From positions 935,001-999,000 of the forward strand of contig OX030957.1 of assembly GCA_943735955.1 (NCBI GenBank): DNA of 64,000 nucleotides, in the 5' to 3' direction. Position 1 is the stretch's first letter; each line of letters opens with the position of its first letter. Position numbers and translations under genes: made by a program. Positions 13,101 through 30,094 of this stretch are shown one piece after another. Below the pieces are notes generated by a model, which worked only from the letters and a program-made list of their open reading frames with translations, did not search any database and was not told the origin of the DNA. The DNA is from Piscicola geometra. Taxonomy: Eukaryota > Annelida > Clitellata > Hirudinida > Piscicolidae.

Positions 13101-16100
13101 AGATTTTTTGAAGTTTTGACGTTTGACGTAAAACCATAACTTTTTTATTTAAAAATGTGTGTTCATTGTTTTTATAAAATTATTTAAATATAATCAATTA
13201 TTTATTCATAATTCATTTATTTTGAAAGCGTTCATTACAAAAATTATTTATCTAAGGTGCCTTGACTTTGAAATGAGAAGCGACGTTTAAACAGGCCCTG
13301 GTTTCGCTATTGATGTTCTATGACACTTTACCACTTTCTAAAATCACTTTTACTGTACCATTTGTATAAATCTTAGATAATTCAACTCCACTTTATAATC
13401 TTTTTTTAAAGTGGTTCCCATTCCAGCCCATCTCCTTGTTTCAAATGTCCTTTTCAAAAGCAGTTTGCAAAAAAATTCCATTTTACTTTCCACCACACAT
13501 CAAAAAAAATACACACGAACATAAACAAAACATAGGCACACGTATAAGCGGGGCGACAAAGGGATTGCGTGCGTGGATGCATGACGGGCTTGTGGATGTG
13601 CCTCCATTCAAATGAACTTATTAATCACCCTATCGATCGGCCGCCTAAACGCAAAAGAGGTGGATGAAGGGTTGATGAAGAGGAAAAAACGGGGATGTAT
13701 GGTTGATAAGTTGTCGAAAAAAGTAGCAAAAAGTATCATGGAGAAAAGCCAGTTGAAAAATATTGTAATTTTTTTTATTCACAGAAAATATTTTTAAAAA
13801 ATTAACTTTCTAATTATATTAATTTTCTTTTATTAACAATAGTATTTTATTATTAATTATTTTTTTATTTAATAAATGTTTCAAGAAAATGTATAAACCA
13901 TTACAACTTTCACAAGGTCTATCCACTTCAAACTATCAGTCAGTCTTCCGTTAATGGCGTGATCTCGACAAATTAGGAAAACACAAAAACATGCGTTTTT
14001 TATTCATTGATCCAAAAAATGATCTAAACCTATTTTAGTAAAAATTGTTGAAAAAATCTTTGTAAAGCTTTAAAATATATTTTGTTTATAAATGTATGTA
14101 TTTTCATTTTGTTCAAAATAGTTCAATTAGTTCAATTTATTGAAAGCATATTTACATATATTTTTTTTCTTCCATTTTAAGAGTTTTCAACAACAAAAAA
14201 TTAGTTGAATAAATAATTATTTTTCATTTAAATAGCCTTCAAATTAACCGTTCATTCTATTTTATTTTTAAAAACATTGATTGAGCTACTACAGTAACTT
14301 CCAATCTGGTTTTTTCCGAGCTCTCTTTTTTTCCCGAAGTAACAAAAGTTAATTTTGTTTTCAATTTAATATTATTTATATATCTGAAATACATTTTCCT
14401 TTAAAAAAAGTTTAAGTTTATCTAGAAAATAAATTTTATAAACAGAATCTAAGCTTGTCTTTTTTCTCATAGACACGTGTTCTATTAAACTAAGATTAAT
14501 TTTTATACATTTTTTTTGTTGAAATTCAACTTTGATGAGCTATTTATTAAAAACTAACGTATTAGAGAAGTGATGCACAAACTGAGAGCAAAAAGTCAAC
14601 TTGAAACTCAAAGTTGGATTCAAATTGCATCTAAATATATTTAATCTAAATAAATTCAAATTATTTTTTTACCAATTTAATTTAAATAATATAATGTTGG
14701 ATGAATTCTTCTAATTCATCATTTTGTAATTAATAATTTATTTAAAGAAAAAAATTGTCTTTTATTGTATAATTAAATGAAATCTATATAATTTTCTAAA
14801 AACAACTAAAATAAAAATATTAATAACCATAAAAACGAGAATGTTTTTCTGAACGGAAAAAAATGTCGTAAAGCTGTTTTGGAGGGTGTTCTTGAAGTGT
14901 TAAGCGGTTCTTTGGAGATTAGATGCAGATTAGAGATACACCGCAGAAGCTGTCTCTTGGTGCAAGTTGAAAAAGAGGATGAAAGAAGTTTAATTGCTGA
15001 AAGTATTTAAATGGAGTGCATTTAATCAGCTCTTTAAACTTATAGATGAATGCATGTGATTCCGTGAGAAAATATATGAATTTATTTTATAGAGTTTAAC
15101 CGAAAAAAGCTAAAAATAAAATTGTCATGCTGAAAAAGTTTAAAACGTCTAATAAGAAAAGGATAGCAAACATAAAAATATTTCTAAGGAAAATTTAGAA
15201 GAAATTTTTTTTGCGAAATTAAAGTTTTGAAACTGTCTTTAAAATTCCTTGGACTGGTGAATAAGTCTTCACAATTATTCAAAAAAGCGTCGATAAACAG
15301 GTACCAAGCGTTCAGAAAGGACATCTCTTGTACCAAGCAGGCAGCGCTGTGAATAATTCAGTAGGATCATGTTGTGTGCGTAAATTAAAAATTTAAGTTT
15401 AGAATTGATCAAATGATTTACTGCTCGCTGAGTTGCAGCGATCAGTCGAAGATAATACATCAAAGAAATTACGCAATTCCGAATCCAGCGTCACGCGATT
15501 AACTCACTCCTCCACTATTTCTTCTCGTAATGTACTGACTACATTTTTAATTGTTGTAATAAAATTTTTATACATTTTAGTGAATTTTTATACATTTTAA
15601 CGAACGTTTTAAAAGTTTGTTTGTTCTTTATTATTATGAACAAATTTGAACTATCTAGATTGCGGAAAACATTTAGAAAATTTATTTTTTTAATGTGAAA
15701 ATAAATAAATAATATGAAGTGAAAAGAAACAACAAATGTCTTCACTAATAGGATGGCGAGAGAGTATAGCGGTGGATAATTAGTGAAGAAACAATGCATG
15801 AACTATCATTAGGAACTGCATCATCTTCTGCCACAACAATAACATCATTTGGGATCTCTTAGCTTAAAAGCACCAGTGAAAAGTAACAATGGAACTCTAG
15901 GCAAAGATGAAATATTTGGCGTTTCAACGCAAATCCTTTTACATAAAAAAGATTTGTTTAAACTAATTCAGAAAAATGTTTTATGTTGTATTTCTTGGAA
16001 TTTCTTTCAAATTTAAACTTCATATGAATATCCTGGAAGTTTCTTTGATTGCCGTTTAATTAAAGACTAAACGCAGAGTATTGCTGCTCTCTTGGCGACC

Positions 16101-18794
16101 CTGGAAAATTAGGGAGATGATGGAAAGAGTTGATGTGGAGGTCACCTTTTAAATATAATTACTTGTAAATGCCTGCCTCTATTGAGAAATTGTCAATAAA
16201 TCAACATCTCTATCGTTATTTTATTAAACTCTCCTATATAATAATTTTTCTATACATTAAAATATGAAGATCGTAGCACCTAGCATATCGTGCTGATGAA
16301 TACTTTTTTTCTGAAACAAATTCGCCGGATGTAAGATGTAAGAAGGTTTGAGATATCAAAGTGGACTATGCAATATTGCATAAGGCTGAGTAATAGAATT
16401 GGAAGGGACAGACTAAACAAACAATGGCAAACAGAAGCGTGCAAATCTCGTTAGAGACATAATCCGCTTAGATGGAGGCTTGCTGGCAAGATGGGCGTGA
16501 AGAAAAAAAGAAATTGAGATTCGCTGCTGTTTTGGAGATTTGGACTTAAATTTCACAAAGGTGCAAAAAAGTAAATGCAGAAAATTTTCAAAGAACTTTA
16601 TTACTCGCATTTTTACTTGCTGGGTTTCTGGAAACGGTAAGCGATAAGGAATATGGAATGAACCACGTTGGTATAAAAACAAAAAATCTTAACCTTCTAC
16701 TATCGACCTTGTGTAAATTAAATATTCTTGGAATTGAAACTAAAATTTAAAAAAGGAAGAAGATACAAATTGAAAGAATGTGAAAGAATAATATTAAGTG
16801 AAGTTATGTCGTAGTCAATACGCGCGGCTATCCATCTGCAAAAAGTTTGAAAGTTAAGAAAAAAACTTTAGATAAAAATTAAAAAACGGGGAAAAAAGAA
16901 GTAGAAAGTGTGAACACTTTCGCAGAACTTGAAAAGCTTTCGGGATCACATTGAGTAACTGAAACTATTTCGAAATAGTGACATGATGAAAGAAAGAGAG
17001 AAAAATTAAAAATGGATGTAGGAAAATGTAGCAAAAATATCGTCAAAGGAATATAATAGTGAGACAATTAAAAATGCTTGAGCACAATGAGGAGACTAAA
17101 AAGGGCATAAAAAACAGACAATGCCAGACACAAGACAATGGCCGCAACCACCAAGGGGTATACATTTGTATTCAGCATCGTCGTGTTCGCTCTTTCATTC
17201 TGCATCCATCCAACCATGCCTCAGCGTTAAGTTTTTTTTTTTTAGAATTCTATTTGAAAATTTGATTTATATTTCTTTCAACAACAAAAAAATGACTGAA
17301 TAGGTTTCTATTAGGTTATTCAAATATTGAAGCGTGAATTGGAACAATAAAAAACTTATGTTCAATTGTGTTTTCCATAACTTTAAATTTCTGCTGAAAA
17401 ACGATAAAATATGCGATTACAAAAAATTAAAATATTTTTTTCTTAAAAAATATATAGAGTTAAAAAAAATTAATTTTTGCAGTTTGTATAATTTTTAATT
17501 AGATTATTTTATCTTTTCGAGATAAAATTAATTAACAAATTATCTAGACTGTGTTTTAAAATGAAAAAAAGTATAACTTTTAAAGTAGTATTTTCAGGTT
17601 CAAGATTTTTTTACAAAGTTTTAAATTGTATTTTATTTCTATTATCTCATTTGATTTTCTATTAATATTAAGGGTTTAATGGGTTAATTTAATTTTTAGT
17701 AACTTATCAAATTTTAATCATTTTCTCACAGCCTGCCATCCATCCTCACATAACTGTTCATCATCTGCTGCCTAGACTACACTTCTTCTGATCTTTCATT
17801 CGTCAATTATATCTTCAAAAATATATATACTTTGCATATGTTTAATTGGCACTAATTTAAAGTATAATTGTGTATGAATGCATGTATAGAAGTGCTAGCA
17901 ATTAGTAATCGGCAGATCTTTGAGACTTAATTGCTTCCTGAGTGACGTGAGAACCAAGTGTGCCTGCCACACGAACGTTTGAGATGTATGGTGGATGACG
18001 AGTGACGAGTGAGGCCTTGTTTGTTTGTAGAGATTAAGAAAAAAGTATGTTTTGTGAAATTTAACATAATTGTAAATAACCTATATCAAACTTTTTCGTT
18101 TACTTCTTTTTATTAATTTTCTAAGTTGCAAAGTTTCCAGATGGTCAAGGGTTTAATGAGAATTTTTTTAAAGGATTTGGAAATGTAGGAAAAGAATTTT
18201 GAAAAGGCTTAAGTTTCGTTCCAAACCTTTTGCTGTTTATTTACAAAAAACTTTTTGGACAGATATAATAATAATTATTTCGAAAGTGAAACTAAAAAAT
18301 TGTGTAACACACATTTTTATTCTATGAACATTCAATGGAGATTCAACTCTGCCATCTCTTGAACAATTTAAAAATCTAATAGTTAAAGACTTGAATTTTA
18401 AGTCTAATAATTTAGTTTAAAGTTTTTTTTCCAAAATTTGAAAAAAGTTAAATTTTAAATTTGAAGTTGTTAACATTTGAAAGTGAAATATTAATTCTTC
18501 CTATTAATAAAATTTATATTAATTTTTAAGTGTAAAAGTAAACTTAAAGATTTATAAAAGGCAACTGGTTTTTAAATCAGAAAAAAACATCTCATTCTTC
18601 TGTTTTATGGGAAATAATTTTAACATAATTCAAATTTTTCGAACCAGTGAAGATGTTTGTAAAATTTGAATAGACTGGAGATTAGATTCATAACAAAACA
18701 ATTTGAGACAAGATACAAAAGCTTGAATATTATATCTAAACTTTAGATTCTAAAGTATAAATATTTAAGAAATATTTTTTTCCAACATAAACAG
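7160..18794. other. Gene desert with scattered GC-richer islands
   Basis: No ORF here looks like a protein, and no exon with a recognisable domain was found on either strand. The sequence is mostly very AT-rich. Islands of 100-250 bp with normal composition recur, for example about 7440-7600 (with CACGTG at 7487), 8090-8220, 9870-9990, 11800-11960, 12170-12330, 12640-12960, 13430-13700, 14880-15000, 15280-15520, 16400-16700, 17110-17220 and 17720-18020. A perfect POU octamer ATTTGCAT lies at 8645-8652. This pattern beside a developmental transcription factor suggests distal enhancers, but that is inference. Confidence 0.4.
10018..10152. repeat. ACT/AAT trinucleotide repeats with inverted AAT/TTA pair
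   Basis: (ACT)n passes into (AAT)n and then, after about 20 bp, into (TTA)n, so the two halves can pair as a hairpin. The 73-codon frame at 9875-10096 is produced by these repeats. Confidence 0.85.
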
Positions 18795-21700
18795 ATGTTT
18801 TTCAAAATTTTAAAAAATCTACAAATAAAGCTCAACAACTACAGCCACTCTAGTAGTTTCAATAACATATATTTCAACCCTTTTTTAATTGCAACATGCA
18901 CATACAAACATCAATCTAAAAAACACTATCATGATCATCAACGAAATATACACAATAAATTTAAAAAGTTAAAAAATATTTCATCTTTGAAATCATATCC
19001 AACTCTTGCATCAAGTCCTCCTCAACGTCACTTTTCTCTTCTTCCTCGTGTTGCCATTGTGGGCTCAGGACCAGCTGGCTTCTACACCGCACAGCATATC
19101 ATCAAAGTTGCGCTCATTTAAAAATTTTATCGCTTTGTGAATGTATCTTCGGATACTTTAATAAGTTCATAATTTCAATTAATTTATAATTTTCAAAAAA
19201 ATAATTTATTTTAAATGATTATTCATTAAATATCATTCTTTACACAGCACATTCCTGATTCGAAAGTAGACATATTTGAAAGACTGCCAGTCCCCTTTGG
19301 TCTAGTAAGGTATGGAGTAGCACCCGATCACCAAGATGTCAAGGTTGTCACGTTGGTTCTGTTTCAACTTATGTCACTGTTACATAAGTAACATCCCACT
19401 TTAAAATGAATTTACAATTTTTCCTTTAACCAATCCAATACAGAACGTCACAAATACCTTCAGCCAAATAGCTGAAAACCCTAATGTAAGTTTCTATGGC
19501 AATGTGAAGCTGGGTGCAGAAATCAGCCTGAAGGATCTCCAGCAAGCGTACAGCGCTGTTGTCCTGGTGAGAGGAGACAATTGCAAATATATAATTCATT
19601 TTAAATATTATTTTGATTGTAAATTTTACAAAATTAGTTTTATTTGTAACTTCTGTTATTTCGTATATATATATATATTATATTATATCACTTTCTACAG
19701 GCGTATGGTGCTGATGAAGACAAGCGCTTGAACATTGCTGGAGAGGTGGTTTCCTCATTTGAACTGTTTGCTGGTGCATTCATTGTTTTAGGTTGTCGCT
19801 TCCGGATTAGGGAAAAAATAGACTTTGGACAAAATAGCCTTTGAGTATATATATACCTGAGTATATATATATACTTTTAAAAATAGACCTTTGAATAAAT
19901 ATACCTTTAAAAATATACCTTTAAAAATATACCTCAATTATATATCTCACCACTCAGAATCTCAGGAACGTCATGGCAGCTAGCTCCTTCATCAACTGGT
20001 ACAACGGATATCCAGGCTTCCAAGACGTGAGTGAATGATAGCACGAATAAATAACAATAAAATGTAAAAAATATTTAAAACACACACACGCAGCTTGACG
20101 TGGACTTGGACTGTGAGGCGTGTGTGGTGCTGGGACAAGGCAACGTTGCAGTCGATGTGGCCAGAATGCTCCTCACGCCACTGCCGCTCCTGCAGGTGGG
20201 TTTTATTTTTTTTGCTGAGTTGAAAAAAACAAATTTTTTTTTGCAAAACTCAGTCTTTTACCGTTAAAATATATTTATTAACCTTAAAATTATAATTATA
20301 ATTATTGAACGACTTTTCCAACGCTTAGAAGACAGACATGAGCGCTCACGCCATCGACAAGCTGAGGAGGTCGAGGATCGAGAGGGTGTACTTGGTGGGC
20401 AGGAGGGGAGTCCTGCAGGCTGCCTTCACCATCGCAGAGGTGAGAGAACTCACCAAGCTGCCCTCCTGCTCCATGCACTTCACTTCGGCTGATTTTGAAG
20501 AGTTGGAAGCAAGAATTGAGGGCAAGCTCTTTGAACTCTTAGTTTAAAAAAAAAGTTTTTATTATATTTTTATTTAATTTAACTTTTTAAAGTCTTATAT
20601 TTTTATCTTATTGCATTTTTATAAATATTATTTTATTTATATATTCTAAAAACAAATCTTGAAATTTCTTATGCATATCAGCGTTAGTGGCTAATCACCT
20701 TCAGAGGTTCCCAGAGCGAAGAAGCGACTGATGCAACTACTGATCAAGCAGTCACAAGCCTCCCATCCACCACCACCACCACCACCATCAGCACCACGTG
20801 ATCCCTCGAAAGAACTGCACATGCTCTTCAAGAGGAGTCCCATCTCCTTCCTGCCCCACCCCTCCGACCCCTCTGTGGTGGGCGAAGTCGAGCTGGCTGT
20901 CAATCAACTCAAGGTGCTGTAAGTCTCATGGATTTCGTGAAGTTCTAGTGCTCGTATACTTTTTTTAACGAGAAATTATGCTGTTAAGATTATTGATTTA
21001 GATGTATGTTAAATGCATGGAAAAAGCCTTTTATTTGGAGAGTGGATAGATAAGATGGGTGTCCGCACGTAAGGGTAAGGGGGAACATTAATAACTATTT
21101 CAAAGCGGACTCTTGAATAATCATGAAAGCATTTTCAGACGTTTAATCGAGGCAATGTTCGCAGGGAGAGTTCGGCGTGGACCAGGTGGCAGTGAGCACG
21201 AGTGAGAGGCAGCTGATCACTGCGGGCCTGGTTGGTACCCCGCAAAACTGCTTCGCTAGTTCAATTTGATTTAAATAAAAAATATTTTAAACTTTAAAAA
21301 TAGGTTTGTATTTTAAAAAAATCAAGTTTCTACAGAATCAAACAGAATATATTTTTTCTCGTTGACTCAAATGAATAGGTGATAAAGAGCATAGGCTACA
21401 GGAGTGTCAGAGTGGATGACAGCATTCCGTTCGACGAGTTGCGTGGGCTGGTGCCTAATCAAGCTGGCCGAGTGACTGCAACAAAAGGTTATTTCTAGTT
21501 ATATGTATTCTTTGATTGGCGGATATTTCACTACATTGTATGATTTCCCCATTATTCCATAATATAAAATATTTCACTAAAATGTAAATATATTTTGTTA
21601 ATAACTTTGTTTTTTCCCCAAAAACTTTACAATCTTGCAGGCTTGTACTGCAGTGGTTGGCTGAAGACTGGACCGAGGGGAGTGCTGGCTTCGACGATGA

Positions 21701-22152
21701 ACAGCGCCTACGAGACAGGCATGAGCGTGGTGGAAGACTACAAGGAGGGAGCCTTGAACACCTATTGCCCTAAGCATCTCGCTATCGTGCTCAATAGCAT
21801 CAAGAAAAAGTGTTAGTGCGGGTGTATCGAAGTTGCAATCAAAAAAATTAGTTTTTGCTTGAAATTTATGAAAGTATCTTGTTTTGTTGATAATGAAAAA
21901 GGGAATTAAATTGGTTTTATTCTTGGGAAAATTTATAAAAATTCTTTTACGAATGCTATAAATGGCAATTATAATGACCACCATTAACAGAAACTAACCA
22001 TACTACTTAAATGCATGTTTCCAGGTGTGACCTTTTCGGAATGGAAAAAGATTGACGCTTATGAAAAAGAGATGGGAAAGAAAGAAGGAAAAGTTCGAGA
22101 TAAAATTGTCGACGTGCAAAAAATGCTTGAAATAGCACGAAAGACGTCCTAA
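18795..22152 (+). CDS. FDXR: NADPH:adrenodoxin (ferredoxin) oxidoreductase, mitochondrial
   Basis: Flavoenzyme that passes electrons from NADPH to mitochondrial ferredoxin for steroid hydroxylation and Fe-S cluster assembly. Twelve exons by phase and family alignment: 18795-19106, 19248-19343, 19444-19566, 19701-19745, 19958-20026, 20094-20195, 20329-20521, 20705-20913, 21165-21230, 21379-21487, 21641-21811 and 22025-22152 (540 aa). The FAD site is [16 protein letters not shown] in exon 1, followed by [14 protein letters not shown]. The NADP site is [14 protein letters not shown] in exon 6 with LVGRRG in exon 7, and the C-terminal [15 protein letters not shown] is in exon 11. The first ~85 residues lack Asp/Glu and are Lys/Asn/His-rich, fitting a mitochondrial targeting peptide. 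It is about 50 aa longer than human FDXR because of that leader and a poly-Pro insert in exon 8. Intron 7 appears to use a GC donor. A polyA signal AATAAA lies at 22182. Confidence 0.93.
19802..19940. repeat. Short AT-rich tandem repeats in FDXR intron 4
   Basis: Units resembling TATATATACCTGAG and then ACCTTTAAAAATAT are repeated several times with small changes within the intron. Simple tandem repeat with no other role visible. Confidence 0.7.
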
Positions 22153-22875
22153 TGAAGTTGAATAACTGTATGTTTTGCACAAATAAAGACTCTTTCTGTG
22201 TTTATAAAATAGCAATCGCATGAAATTTGTAGCAGACACAAACACACACCTCACTCAGTCCATTAAGTTCTAAGAACAAACAAGCGAACTCGAATATATT
22301 CCTTAGAGAGGTCACATTATCTCAGCAAAATATTGCAACTTTCCAGCAACGGCTAGTGCCAGGATTGGCGTTAACTACTTTAATTCTAAAAACGCTCTCA
22401 CATTCAAAAATTATTCTTTATAATTTATTTCTTTTGTTTCTTTAATCAAAATTTTAAAAACCCAAAACTTATTAAAATAGTTTTTAAATTAAATGTTCTA
22501 AATTATTTTTCAATTGTTAATAACGTAACTTATAAAACAAGTTATAAATTCATACAAACCTCCCTCAATTGTAAATATAGACTGACTTGCACGGGGTTTT
22601 TTATGGATTTTTTAAAACTAAAGTTATTTTTGTGAGTTTCACGCAGAAGTCCATCGAGTATTCACTCAGGCTAATGAATCTAGATTTTCATTACTCCTAT
22701 ATTAATACAGCACATATGCTGTGTAATGAAGCACATCTAGCTAGGCATTCAGATTCTATTCACGGCTACCGAAATATGTAACATGGGTCGGCTAGTGCGC
22801 TTAAATATGTTATTATCAACCCCCACAGTCATAATCGTGAGCGATGATTTTAGATTATTTCGTGGGAGATCCGAA
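22153..22875. other. Interval between FDXR and the next gene
   Basis: Holds the FDXR polyA signal (AATAAA, 22182-22187) and then AT-rich DNA without a recognised element. It probably includes the promoter of the tandem gene starting at 22876. A longer in-frame start at 22783 is possible, but the residues it adds (31) look less protein-like. Confidence 0.4.
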
Positions 22876-24295
22876 ATGACTTTCAACGTTGATGCATTCA
22901 TTGTGGCTGCCTTCAGCGTTGGAGGAATATGCTTCTTCATCTCCCTCTGTGCACTCATTTTTCTAATCGTTTACTTCAAGTTGGTCTAAACTATTTCTTA
23001 AAAAAATATCATTTCATATTTTAATATTAGTATAATGATTATACTATATTATATTATAGTATAATGATTTGTTCAGAAATTTCACATGGATAAATTATAC
23101 AGCTATTATCACGTTCTATTCACTTTACAACAGACCATACAAGAAATGTTATGGCTGTTGTTGCAGTGACAAAAAACAACTGCTGGAAGGCGTGAGTGAG
23201 AATGCTGAGCACGACTGGATGGACATGCCTTCCACACACTCATCCTTCGAAATTCGCTCAATCGGAACAATTCACTTCAATGGCATTAAAGGTTATCAGT
23301 CTATCGTCTGCGTATTATTTTTATTCATTGATACCTTTAAGGAAGCGATCTTATACTGATTTCTTGATCTTTTTTTTTGTTAGCATTTAGGAAGTAATAA
23401 GTCTTTACAACATGTTCAATACCTTCAAATTCTTGACTCGCAGATTTGGAACCTCTTCCGAATAACGTAAGAATCTTTAAAAAATATAAATAAAGTCTAA
23501 AAGAAAAAAACACGAGCCTTCTTCTAACTGCAGAAATTGCCACCATATCCTGAAAATCTCTACGACTACACAACTGGTTTGAGACCTCAGAACCCTTATG
23601 TGCACTCGTTTGACGTCAAGTCAGGCCTCGATGTGCCAAAAGATTCAAATACAAAAGGTCGGTCCATCATTTATGAATATTTTTGGGTGTTGATTTTAGA
23701 TATTCAAATAGGATAGTTATCATTCATGTCCCATTGCATTAAAACTAGGGAAGGCAAAAAGTACCCGAATATTTTTTATATATAAAATAATTAAAAATAT
23801 ATTAAAGTTTACATAACAAGTAATCATTTCAACTATTTGTAATGTTTTATTGTCGAAAAATTGCAAACAGGAAAGTTTATTTTATAAAAATAGGCTTTTG
23901 ACAGAATTTTGCTATGAAAAATTTATTTTTTCAAACTTAAGCATGAAAATTAAAATAAATTTATTATATTAAGTAAATCGCAAAAGTATCCTTCTTAAAC
24001 AAGCATATTGAATTTTGGAAAAATATGTTACATAAATGCAAAATTCTTTTTTTTCGGGTATCCCTTCAATCACTAATCCCTTATAAAAACCGTTCAAAAT
24101 ATGATTTAAATTATACTGTTTTCGAATGAAGACATAGCAAGCAGTTGAATGACAATGAATATATTTTCCCCTCCTAATATTGAAACTTAAATTTATATTT
24201 GATTAGTAGCATTGTAGATTTAAATTAATAAATTCTATTTTCCTGCAGAGAGAAAGTTCGTGAATGAAGCCTTCAAATTCCTCGACGAATTCTAA
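22876..24295 (+). CDS. Unrecognised small single-pass membrane protein (151 aa)
   Basis: Five exons with mutually consistent phases: 22876-22979, 23134-23291, 23444-23466, 23534-23657 and 24249-24295. The product has a hydrophobic segment at about residues 7-33 (rich in Ile, Leu, Phe, Val), then KKPYKKCYGCCC. This basic, Cys-clustered juxtamembrane stretch suggests a cytosolic C-terminus and possible palmitoylation. The ~110-residue tail contains SSFEIRSIG, LPPYPENLYDYTTG and an acidic/aromatic end (NEAFKFLDEF). No signal peptide other than the membrane segment is present, so it would be a signal-anchor (type III-like) protein. Exon 3 is only 23 nt. No family was recognised. It lies 724 bp downstream of FDXR on the same strand, but nothing links their functions. 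Confidence 0.7.
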
Positions 24296-25828
24296 ACGCC
24301 ACCCTGGCGATAGGAATTACTCAAGTCTGCATGATGATCAAATGATGACCAAAGTTTCTTGCTTACGTACACGTGCAGGAACATTCAGTAGAAATAAAAG
24401 TAGCGCGAATGTGTTTCGAATTCAAATGAAGGATTATAATTTTGGATAAACGTCTCTTACAAAGAAGCCATACTTGTATTTAATTGCATCAAACAGACGA
24501 AGTGTATAAATCAAATGTCTCTACAACACAGAATCGTACGCACGTAATCCAAGTGAATGATACCGAGTAAGAGTCTCTCGAATAACGAAATTAAAGGAAT
24601 TTGAAGATAATCTTTGATACACAGAGTTGAATTAAAAAGTAGGTAAAAATAAGTGTTACGATCAGACGGCACGATCTAGAGCTTTCACGATGGTAATGTT
24701 AGCATGGATGATTACAAGAATTCCGTATTAAATAGCGGTGATTGAAATTAAAATATAAGACATATACGTCCTGTAAGACACCAAACTATTTGTAAATAAT
24801 TCTTTAAAGTTACTGATTACATAAATATAAACTAAATAAAACATTGAATTAGAGCTTAATGCACTGACCATTAAATGATCTTTCTCTAAGTAACGGCATG
24901 ACCTCTAGTGCTCCCACACCGGCGGAATATTCTAGAAAGCTCTTCGAGGGTACAGCCAGAGCAGCCCCAAGACGCATGTGGGTGGCATAGACGGGAAAGA
25001 ATGTCTTCGTACAATGCTCCATGTGTTGTTGTACAAATGTTGTATATGGTGTACAAGTGCGCTTTAGAAATAATACGTCTGCGACGCTTGTAGGCCATAA
25101 ATAGCAGCAAATCAAATTAAGAGGCGTTTAATAAATATGATAAATATAATCATGAAAAATAACTATAATAAATGTGGATAGCAAAATGTAAAAAAAAAAC
25201 AACTTTAATTTCAGCTACCCGAAGTCACTGAAACGGTGAGCAGCTCAGAGCAACGAGAAATAAATGCCGAAAATAAGTGAAACGCCGCTCTTGAATTCAT
25301 CAGTGCTGGTAGCAATAAAGCAGAAAAGTGACGTGGCTGTAAAAAGGAACTGAATGTAATCAAGGATGAAGTCGATTTGTGAAAAAGTATGAAACATGTA
25401 TAAAAAAAAAAAGAATAAATAGAGAAAAGTGAATAAACTATGAATAAAGTCGTTGATTGAAAACTAATAGAATATATGATTAAATTACGAAAACCATCAT
25501 AAGTGATAAAAAATGTTTAAAAAATATATAAATGGGCTTTAAGTAAAACATGAGTTTTATAGATAAAATAATAATAATAAATATTTGTAAACGAAAAAAG
25601 TAAAATATTTCAAATGATGGTGTACTATGCAAAGCAGACACTTGTAGGCTTCAAAAGCTCTATATATTTACTAATTTAAATCATAAAAAACCAAAATATT
25701 TTTAATATAATAAAACAAATTAATAAAATATAAATGTTAAAAAAGTATAAAAAAAGTCGATCGACGAATTGAAACAACGAAAGGGCGTATGGTGGTGGTG
25801 ATGGTGTGGCGGTGCTGGTATGGGGTGT
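24296..25828. other. Convergent intergenic region / 3' UTRs
   Basis: Lies between the 3' ends of the small membrane-protein gene and Rac. Mostly AT-rich with several AATAAA-like signals. A GC-richer patch at about 24,895-25,095 is open in several frames on both strands, including a minus-strand frame with KRRRR and four Cys residues. It has no supported gene model. Confidence 0.4.

Positions 25829-30094
<4,266 letters not shown>

Noticed and set aside
19486..19500. GTAAGT donor-like site inside FDXR exon 3
   Set aside because: Coding continues without break ([12 protein letters not shown]) in agreement with the family, so the site is not used in the main transcript.
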